A stretch of DNA of 64,000 nucleotides from Gnetum montanum (taxonomy: Eukaryota > Streptophyta > Gnetopsida > Gnetales > Gnetaceae), in NCBI GenBank assembly GCA_015680685.1, contig MNCI01004607.1:15787-79786 (forward strand). The letters run 5' to 3'. Positions 33,652-42,949 of the stretch are shown piece after piece (the first letter of the stretch is position 1; each line of letters begins with the position of its first letter). The position numbers and the translations under genes are program-made. A model generated the notes under the pieces. The model did no database searches. It was not told where the DNA came from and saw nothing but the letters and a program-made list of their open reading frames with translations.

Positions 33652-35745
33652 ATGATGAAACCTGTCCTAATTGTTTTGGATATAGTCGAGGTTTTATGTT
33701 GTATAAACCCCATCGTACCCAATGTTCCTCCCCCTCAGACTCAGTTGCAAGGAAAGGCTATATGGTTTCAGAAGGATGCACTGGAGTTTTTGCAGTTTTT
33801 GCTATGTAACTACAGTATTATTGTGTGGTCGCATTTGTCGAGGGATGTGGCTGGAGCTATTTTGGAACATCTATTAGTCGGTTCTACACAAGGCATCCTA
33901 GCTTTCCTGACAGATGGGGCTATTGATACTGATCATCCTCAAGATTGCGAACTTAGTGCCAAAGGATTGCGGCGCTTAAGTTGGATCTGGGAGATGCCCA
34001 AATTTAGCTGTTATCATGCGTATAATACTTTGTTCATGGCTCATCATGTCTCGACTTACTTCCATAATCCCCCAGGCATAGAGTATTATTCAGGCAGGTA
34101 AGTTGTTTTACTGGCGGTATTATTATTATGTTTTGTAATGTCTAAATTTCTAAAGCGTAAGATAGTAATGTGTTATATGATACAGGTTCTTCATCAATGA
34201 AAATGGGTTAGTAGGAAATAATGATACATTGACCTGGACTGAAATGACAATAAATGAGTTTACGTCCACTAGCAACGTACGCATCGGTGTAATGGGGAAA
34301 ATGGCCCACGACATTCCTGAGTATCCCACCCATTATGCTGATTCCTTCAGAAATTGTCAGAATCTTGGGTGCTTACATGAGGAATAGACTTTGAACCCAC
34401 CCCTCACCTTCGCGGATGTGCAAAGGAAGCTCCCTTCATTTTCTTTTGCCATTTGGACCTGGTAAGGTTTCGTTGCTGCTATTAGCTATAGGATATTACA
34501 TTTTTTTTGTTTTAAAATGTTGCGTAATGGTGTTTTCGCTATCTTGACATGTGCCTTATGTTATCAGTCAGGGAACCCCGGGAGATTACCATCACGATTT
34601 TCGGCCACAATGCGAACACCCTCCTCTTTTATTATGGCAACATAAAGGAAGCACAACGCTGGCTCGGCCACGTGACAGCCCCAATTGCATTGGTCACCAA
34701 GTTACGGGAAGCGAGGCTGATGCATTTATTCCTGGCCGTAACCCCTGATGTCCCTGCAAGAAAAATGTTAACCTTGGTTAACTCCTTCAGCAAGGGAACT
34801 AAACGTTTTTGCACGCGCGTGTGTCACATGTAGGTAAACTTTGATATAGACGCTCAGCTATTTACTGACCTCTTCGGCCTCCCCTCTGACGGTCTTCCCA
34901 TAGAGGAAAAATCGAGGAGAAGTGTCAAATGTCAAGAAGAGCTGGAGGAGTGGTTGGGGACTAAGAAGGAAACCAAGGGAATCCCTTGTGAAAAGATCGA
35001 ATTAAAGGTCACCAAGACTATTTATCCCCTCTTCCGAGCCCAAGCTTTCCCCAAGACACTCTCGTAGGGGAAGTTCTTTACTATAGAACATGCCCGTATT
35101 ATGTGAGAGGTGATGGAGGAAGGGAACCCATTCGACTGGGCAAGCTATTTTGTTGAGGGGTTACGCACTAAAATGATCAAGCTCCACCAAAAGCTCGAGG
35201 CTCGTTTTAGTGTGCACTTTGCCTTCTTCATAGCTTTCCTCTGGCGTTTTACTGAATTTTTGGTTGTCCAGAGGAATGGGGTTTGGGTGCTACAAGACCG
35301 AGACCAGTTATCCAAACCCTGGATTTCTCATCTCTTCGGCACTACCCGATCACAGGATCCTCCGAAGGGAATTGGGGAGTCACTATCTATAACAACTAGG
35401 GATTTGGCGGCACCTTGAATGCGGGGCCCTAACAACGTAGGTGGGGCGCTTACCACTTATACTAGTGATGCATCACAAGGGAAGCATTTGGCTATAGAGA
35501 TAGTAGACGCCTCAGTTCAGCGTAAAAGGCCTCGCCTAACTGAATCGCCTGTGGAACCAGCAAGTGGCACAGACAGAACTATGTAAGTCAGGCTTCAGCG
35601 GAGTAAACCTCCGCCTGGTAAGCATAAAGACATAGTGAAAGTTATGACAATTATTGTATTATGTAGCTTTATTTAGGGTACTCTAAATTATTTAAATGTG
35701 TTATGTGGCATGAACAGGGAGACCTATAGAGCGGTTGACCCCTGA
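33652..35745 (+). pseudogene. Intron-containing pseudogene with FCP1/NLI-phosphatase-like N-terminal domain
   Basis: A four-exon model fits the sequence: 33652-34097, 34186-34461, 34572-35582 and 35718-35745. The introns start GTAAGT, GTAAGG and GTAAGT and end AG (88, 110 and 135 bases). All junctions keep one frame (587 codons including the stop at 35743). Five in-frame stops are seen: 34385, 34831, 35065, 35104, 35416. The first two exons resemble the HAD-type FCP1 phosphatase domain: KPVLIVLDIVEVL at the usual DxDxT position, then DALEFLQFLL and YSIIVWSHLSRDVAGAILEHLL, with a later NDTLTWTEM block. The second catalytic Asp and the Thr are absent (D-I-V-E-V), so activity is unlikely. The third exon (FGHNANTLLFYYGNIKEAQ; LFTDLFGLP; KTIYPLFRAQAFP; HFAFFIAFLWRF) vaguely recalls proteins of plant transposons; this is only an impression. 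It lies head-to-head with the pol of F and has no frameshifts. It could be a captured host gene or an extra ORF of a Tat-like element. Confidence 0.6.
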
Positions 35746-35785
35746 AACAGGGGCGGTGGTATTACGGCGTGGGGAAGGGGCGGTG
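35746..35785. other. Junction to copy C
   Basis: The GC-rich sequence AGGGGCGGTGG...GGGGAAGGGGCGGTG ends at about 35785, where the LTR of C starts in mid-sequence (TTATGTAATTAATTAAG). This is the breakpoint between the FCP1-like locus and copy C. Confidence 0.5.
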
Positions 35786-36315
35786 TTATGTAATTAATTA
35801 AGCTAAATTATACTTCATGTGATTAGTTAATTAATTTAACTAAATAGATTAAATAGATAAGTAGCACCACTTCGAGTGTAAACATGTATTCGCTTGGTAA
35901 TCCCAGTAGTGTTATTGCTTGGTTTTCCTAGTAGTAGAGCACTTGGTAATGCCAATAGTGAATATGTGGGTTTAGAACATGTAAGGAAAGTGGGACTAGA
36001 TGCTTATGTTATGACAAGTTAGAGATTAGTTAACTAGTTCAATCAAATTAGTTATTAAATTACTTCATTTCTCTATTTTAAGAACTAGGAACATAAAACA
36101 TAAAATAATAAAATTAGATGAGTTAATTACACTTAACCATATCTTTATACATCACAAGTGTAATTGGGAAGACAACGAATGGATATTAGGGCAAGGTTCA
36201 CTTCTTAGAAGACTAGTGTACCAAAAGACATAGAGTCCATGGAATTCGACTAGATCGCATGTGAATGCTTTGTGATTCGTATGGTTGGGTCTAGGGGTAC
36301 CTTGATCACTCATCA
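35786..36315 (+). repeat. 5' LTR of copy C, left part missing
   Basis: It aligns with 46487-46955 of the 3' LTR: TTATGTAATTAATTAAG, CTTGGTAATCCCAGTAGTG, GTGTAATTGGGAAGACAACGAA and the end CTCATCA at 36315. U3 and the promoter are gone. The region includes a duplicate of the CTTGGTAATCCCAGTAGTG block (35890-35970). The primer site after it (TTGGTGATCTTTTTTGG) is badly decayed. Confidence 0.75.
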
Positions 36316-36469
36316 TTGGTGATCTTTTTTGGAACTCTTTTTATTTGAAATGTCCACTATCTAGGTTTATTGAACATCATTAACATCATTAGATGAACCC
36401 TAATGGCAAAATCATTTTCGCATGTAATATAATTACATAAGCACACTGATATTTTATCTGTATTGCAAA

Positions 36470-38230
36470 ATGTCTTCTTCTCATAGGCATGATGATACTA
36501 AACCACCAATTCCTCAAGAATGCAAGGTAGTATATACTCATATAGATGGGTATGTGCTTGACTTCACCTTCATCCTACATCAAGATGAACAACTGTGATG
36601 GCATGATATGGAAGGTAACATTGTAATGCCTCTTTAAGAGAAGTATGTTATGCATGATTATAACTACTAGGACTACTGTACCACTGAAACATAATGTAGG
36701 AGAGATCAACACTAGGAGAAGCATCATGAGTTTGTGAAGTGAAAATAGTTCACTAATCCTTTGTTTCTTCTTAACCAAGATGATAATGAGGACCCTCCCT
36801 CTAGGGGCTCTCAATATGAAAACTCTCCATCCCTTGTTATTGGTGATGAGCGTGCAGCTTTGAGTCTATGTTCCACTATCAATAATCAAGGTTTAGGTAA
36901 AGATGGAAGTCAAGGTAGGGGCTTGCATAAGTGTTAAGAAAACTGATGAACATGGCTATGAAAACTGAAGAGGAGTTGGTGGATACCATGATGGTGGAAA
37001 TCCTTCTCCCTCTTTGCACTCTTCATCTACATCTTTTTCTTCCTCTTTTGGTTTTGAAAACCATCATAGAAAGAACAACCGTCATGGATGTGAATAGCAA
37101 GACAATAATGATGATCACCAAGCCCAAAATGATGGAATGGTTAGTAGAAGACATCATTGAAATAATGATGATGATGAGCCTTTGCTAGCAACTAGAAGCA
37201 TGCTAAATATTGTAGAGGTTGTAAAAATTCCAATTAGGCATGTGAAAGATAGTCAAATTAGATGACTTGATATGAATAATATTACCAGATTTGAGGGGGA
37301 TATAACTTTGATTCAAAAACACATCTTCAAGCCTTTTGCGATGTTTATGCCTTACAAAACATCAAAAATGATTAGTAGAAAGTAAAGTTATTTTCTAAGA
37401 CACTCATCAAGGAAGTAGAAATCTAGTACTAGTCCTTGGAGCCAGAATCTATCTACCAATGGAGTACAATGCTTAAGCTATTTAACAAGTATAAGATGTA
37501 CTCTAGAGTGTCTAATCTAAGAAGGCATATCCAAGGATGGAAGCAAGGAAATCATGAACCCTTGGACACTGCCATGGGTAGATACTATTCCATCATACAT
37601 TGATGCCCTAGCCATGATTATTCTTGGCAAGAAGAACTTTACCATATCATAGATGGACTTAGATAAAAAATTAGGAGAACTCTTGGGGTATATGCCCAAG
37701 GGAGACAATATGAACTCAGAGCGTAGTAGATTCAAAGGCTAACTTAGCAAGTACCAAAAGAATAAGGAGAGTTGAGAAAACATAAAAGTGTAAAGGAATA
37801 CAATAGGGATTCATCCATCACAAAGAGAAAATTTTTATTTTTTAACAATCAGGAGGATTCACCACTTGATAAGGTGGTAAATAGAAAGACCTTGCCAATA
37901 CACAAATTTATGTCTAAAATTTTTTGTAAGGTAGATAAAATGTGGAATTCATTGGATGAAAAATTTCAAAGTGCTCTAAAACTCATCAAAGAATCAAGAG
38001 AGCAAAGTAGTGAGTGTAACCACAAGAGGAAAAAATAAGCTGAATGTGCCTACTAAAGGGGTAAGGAAAAAATTGCTATAGTAGATGAATTTGCTGAAAC
38101 TAAATTAGATGATGATGGTGGGTGTGACAACTATCAATGCAAACATCCTAAGGGATGTTGCTTATAGGAGTCTATGGTGTATCCTTTAAATCCGTGATTA
38201 GAAAAAAGCTAAGCACCTAGAAGGTTGCCT
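36470..38230 (+). pseudogene. gag: Gag of copy C
   Basis: ATG at 36470 gives M-S-S-S-H-R-H, then IPQECKVVYTHIDGY and FTFILHQDEQL, the family N-terminus, with a stop just after. The Gag core at about 37265-37700 is recognisable in pieces (FEGDI, LQAFCDVYALQN, LEPESIYQWSTMLKLF). An open stretch at 37772-38038 is the charged helix before the zinc knuckle (KIFCKVDKMWNSLDEKF). The knuckle at 38123-38160 reads C-D-N-Y-Q-C-K-H-P-K-G-C; the second Cys is Tyr. There are many frameshifts. Confidence 0.75.
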
Positions 38231-39400
38231 AATCCTCAAGGAAATCCTAGGTAGTTTCATTAGCAATAACAATATTATCCAAGTAGAACTCCACCACAAC
38301 CATACAAGCAATATCAATAGTGGCACCAACCACAATCATGGGGTATGCCACCACCAAGGTATCAGTACCCTTACAGGTAACCAGATCCATATGTGTATTA
38401 TGTTTAGCAACCTCTATCTCCACGTGACTCTTCTAGTCATGTTTCTCCTTTCCAACATCACTACCATCCTTCCAAATACTAAAAATCTCACTCTCCACAT
38501 TCCAGGAGGGATGCCACATTTTATCCTTATCATTCTCTTATTTCTTCACCTGTTCCTCCACCCTCAATGCAACTACCAACTACTCCATCCATGTAGGATG
38601 AACTTCCAACCCATCCATAGTAATGTAATGCTACCAGGGCTATCAATCTACAACCAATTCATCAACTGAGGGGTTTGGAACCTCATGCTCATAAAAAATC
38701 ATTCTTCTAACCCAATAGCCCTACTCAACCCTCAAAAACTTAGGCTACTAGTCACCCTACTCTTACTTCATCCTCTACAAACCATTCCATCAGGTCCCCT
38801 TTAAACTAAATGCTACCCAAAATCCATACTTTTATACTCATCCATGCCATATTTGATTGGATCTAGGCTGGCAACCTTCTTAGAAAAATAGTTGATCCTA
38901 AAAGTCCTCTTATCTATTTGTAGATTGCTAGGAATAAACCATGTAAGGTTCTTCTTGATTTAGGTTCTGGTGTGAATTTGATTCCTCATGAGATGTATAC
39001 TGCCTAGAACCTACTGCCTCTCAAGAAGAGAAATATCATATTGAAATTGGTAGACAAGTCCATCACTATTCCATTGGGACTATTCAAATACATTGTGACC
39101 ATCATTTATGGGTGATCTTATCCTACCAATTTCCTAGTAATCAAGGTTTAAAATTGCAATGGGGAACTTCCCAATCATTATGGGAAGGACATGGTTAAGC
39201 ATTGTTGAGGTAATAATGGACATTAGATATCTTTCACTAGAGATATCAAAGGAAAATGCATTTGGAAAGATCGAGAAGAGACAAGTTCCATGCATTGTGT
39301 ATAGTGATACAAGGTGTAATTGCATGCAAAAACTCTGGTTCATGAATCAAGCATCTATTTTTGCATGCAAGTAGTGTGCACATGATATTCAAAGGTGTCT
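38231..39400 (+). pseudogene. pol: Linker and protease of copy C
   Basis: A Pro-rich linker (38250-38870) is followed by protease: KVLLDLGSGVNLIPHEMYTA at about 38950-39005, with the family form D-L-G-S-G, and the late NFPIIMGRTWL at 39165-39200. The reading is split among frames. The polyprotein-processing role is inferred by homology. Confidence 0.7.
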
Positions 39401-39470
39401 GTATGTATCAACCACAAAACAAGAGGGCCCCTAGTGACTAATCATTAATTTTAATGGTAGCACAATATGC

Positions 39471-41165
39471 ATGGAACCTGCTAAAAGCTTGACATACACT
39501 TATATCATAGGCATAGATGAACTAGAGCAAGTTCATCACCAACTCTCTAATAATGAAAATGATGATACCAATTGGGGCGAGTTGGAGATCCTTGAGAATT
39601 TTACACAAGAGCCCCTAGAGTTGAAAACTCTACCTATCGACCTAAAATATGCATTCTTGAAAAATGGAAAACTGATCATACTTAATGCCAGACTTTTTCC
39701 TAAATATAAAGCAAAACTGTTGAAAGAGGTTAAAAAATGGCCAATAACCTTTTCTTGGTCATGAACTCATTGGAATTGATCCATGGGTATGCTAGCTTTA
39801 CATTTACAATGATTCATCCATGAAGCCAAGCAGGCAACCACAATGGTGGTTGAACCCAAAATTAAAGCAAATTATCAAAGAGGAGATTGAGAAACTCTTT
39901 AAGGCAGGGTTCATCTACCCCATTTCAGATAGCGAGTGGGTCAACCTACTTGTGATAGTGCCAAAGAGAGGTGGCAAATGTTGGGTTTGTATCAACTTCA
40001 AGCTATTAAACATGACAACATTCAAAGATCATTTTCCATTGCCATTTGTTAATTAAGTGTTGAACATCATATCTGGGCATTGCTATTACAATTTTTTAGA
40101 TGGTTTAGTGGCTATAACCAAATCCAAATTGCACTAGAAGATCAATCCAAAACAACATTCACAAGTCCTTGGAGGACCTTTACAATTGCAAGATGCCTTT
40201 TGGTCTATGCAATGCTTCTATCACTTTCCAACATCTAGTCTTAAGTATCTTTTAGCAACAGATAGGTAGTGAAGTGGAAGTCTTGATAGATGACTTCCCT
40301 ACTTATGGTGCTACCTTTGAGCAAGATTTAGAATGCCTTGATAAAGTACTAAAAATATGTGTAGAAACAAATCTACAGCTCAATTGGCAAAAGAGCCATC
40401 TCATGGTCCAAGAAGGCATTGTATTGGGGCACCGAATTTCATAGGAAGGGATCAAGATAGATCCCAAAAAGATAAGATTCATCCAAGGAATCACCCATCA
40501 ACTAGAAATTGTTAAAGATGTTCAATCATTCCTTGGACACACTAGTTACTACTGGTGATTCATAGAGAATTTCTCTAAGATTGCAAAACTGTTGGTTGAG
40601 TTGACAAAGAAAGATGCTTCCTTCATATGGATCAAGGAATGTAAAAATGCATTCTAGGGCCTCAAGTACAAGCTTGTAGAGACTCTAATTCTATGAGCAC
40701 ATGACTAGTCTAGATCATTCCATATCATGACAAATGCATCTAACTATGCCTTGGGAGCTATGCTTACATAATTGGATGATAAGAAACATCCATATTACAT
40801 CCAATACGTAAGTCAAAGCATTATGGGTGCATAACTAAATTACACCACCAAAAAAAAAGAACTAATAATAGTGGTGTATGCTCTAGAAAAGTTCATGCAC
40901 TATGTGTTTGGATATAAATTGTTTATGCACACTAATCACAATGCTCTCCACTTTCTCATGAACAAGCCAATAGTGAGCCCTTGAGTTATATGGTGGCTGG
41001 TGATTTTGCAAGAATTTGATCTTATAAGGATATATCGAAAGGGGACTAAGAATGTGATCATTGATCACTTGTCTTGGTTACGATGGAATAACAAAGAGGA
41101 GGAGAGTCTACTCGCTAGCTAATTTCTTGATAAGATTCGTTTTGCTACTACAATAAATGAAAAAA
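39471..41165 (+). pseudogene. pol: RT and RNase H of copy C
   Basis: The linker (39471-39764) is followed by RT from 39820: KQIIKEEIEKLFKAGFIYPI, CVCINFKLLNMTTFKDHF (written CWVCINFKLLN here), DGFSGYNQ in broken form, and L-I-D-D-F-P-T-Y-G at about 40285, with both catalytic Asp kept. RNase H from about 40590 has ELTKKDASF, TNASNYALGAMLT, DDKKHPYYIQYVSQSI and ELIIVVYALEKF, then the linker DHLSWLRW near 41070. The reading stops at about 41165, where the element jumps to the 3' spacer. The integrase is deleted, as in B but at a different point. Confidence 0.8.
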
Positions 41166-42949
41166 ATGCTAAGACATGGTTTCTTTCTCATGGAATAGGC
41201 AGTGAGTCCATGACATCCATGCATATACAAAATTTATGGTTTTCCTTATTTAAGAAGTATAAAGTCCCTTTCATTAAATAAACTTTTAATAAATTTATGA
41301 CCTTTGTAGTTTCTAAAATTGAAAAGGACTCAAAGGTTTTCATAGGGTATGACTTCAAGGGGACTCAATACTCTTTGTACTCTTCTTGTGGCTCAGGTGC
41401 ATGAGTGTTTTCATAGACTTCTTACAGTTCCGTGTTGACCAATAATCGAAAGTTGACTAAAGTCTTTGCATGGTGTGGTTCCTATCCAAAAAGAAAAAAA
41501 AACAAAAATAAAATAAAGAAACATGATGGAAATTTAAAGCATACTTTTTAGAAAAATAAATGAGCTACAAGCACTAGTTATGTAACTAGAACGACATGTT
41601 ACCCATGCCTAAAGGTCTCATCTAACTAAGGCCCTCTCTCTCACTTTTTGGTTCTCTTTTTTTCTCTTTATGGAATGATGGTTGTTTTGTGGGAGCACTC
41701 TTATGTCTTAAGGGGCTCGATCAATCTTGGACTGCTAATGCAAAGTCACTAGAAGTGGTTAGTTTTGGTTTAGACTAAATATGGATCTTCTTAAGTCATT
41801 TAAACACAAATCCACCAGGGACTTCTTATGACCTCAATTTGAAATTCCATTCCACCTTATTCATCATCTATCTATGCTACATGTAACTCACCTCACTATT
41901 GATGTCCATGTTCTTGATTTAGTATCTTTGTCTAACATACTTGAATTCTTGGATAGAATCTTCTACTCTTTGGTCCTTAACTTCCATGAACCATTAATCA
42001 CCTCTAGGGCCCACGGACACCTTAGGTGGAGGTTATGCAAGGGAAAACAAGGCATGTGCCTACTATGGGAAGGACCCACTTGCATATCTCTTGGTTGGGT
42101 TAATTAAGCACCTTATCCTTAGGTATTCTTACAATTAGAATCTTTTATACACTGATCTTCTACATCAAACCATGTGCTCCTTTACATATTTTATTTAATA
42201 TACATGTTCTCCTTCAAATTTTTGAATTTTTCAGCTTTCAAAGATCCTCTTTAATGATTTCATCATATTCTTGGATTTACTAGGACTCCATGGACCCCAA
42301 ATTCATTTAAAAATTCCTTGCATTTTTGAAGATGCTCACATTTGAAAAATTTATTTATGAACCCTGTAAATGGGGCCCCATCAATAAAGCCCATGCATAT
42401 ACGAGGCCTTGTATACTCAACCCCATCAATGTAGCCCATGCATATATGAGGTCTTGTATACTCACCCCATTGATGTAGTGAAAAAATAGTATAAATATGT
42501 GATACACCCCTTTGAAATTTTCACATTTTCTCACAAATTCTAAGAAATGTTTTTAAATTTTTAGAGCCTAGAATGGTCCAGAGCCCATAACTTCGTAACC
42601 ATTGATCTAGGTCGCTCTATTCTTTGACCCTGTAGCTACAAAAGGTAATCTCTTAGTTGTGCAGACCACAAATATGCTTTTTGTAATAGAAAAATTTTCA
42701 CCATTTTTCTAACTCCCACAAATTTTTAACTAAGAAATCAACATTTAAACCCCAAAATTATAGAAGTTAGACTCTTCCAACAAGCTTCTATGACAATTAT
42801 AATGAAAATTTATTAATGAAATAAGAATAAAATAATTAATTTACCATGGTCCAACCTTCACAAAGTGTAACTAACTAATGAGATAAAATACTCAAATGTT
42901 TAATGTTACACATTATATCTACTAATTTATGGATGTGTTGTGATTCTAG
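41166..42949 (+). mobile_element. First 3' spacer of copy C, with a promoter-like block
   Basis: 41195-42120 aligns with the spacer of B (CAGTGAGTCCATGACATCCATGC; GGACCCACTTGCAT). From 42370 to 42510 come two and a half copies of a unit with CCCATCAAT...GCCCATGCATAT...CTTGTATACTCA. Then CCCATTGATGTAGTG...AGTATAAATATGTG at 42467-42505 repeats the TATA region of the LTR of C (46190-46225). A short frame at 41874-42107 has no domain. It ends GTTGTGATTCTAG just before the ATG of the extra ORF. Confidence 0.55.

Noticed and set aside
34572-35582. Firm call of a plant mobile domain or transposon protein in exon 3
   Set aside because: Only a vague resemblance by eye; no diagnostic motif was found.
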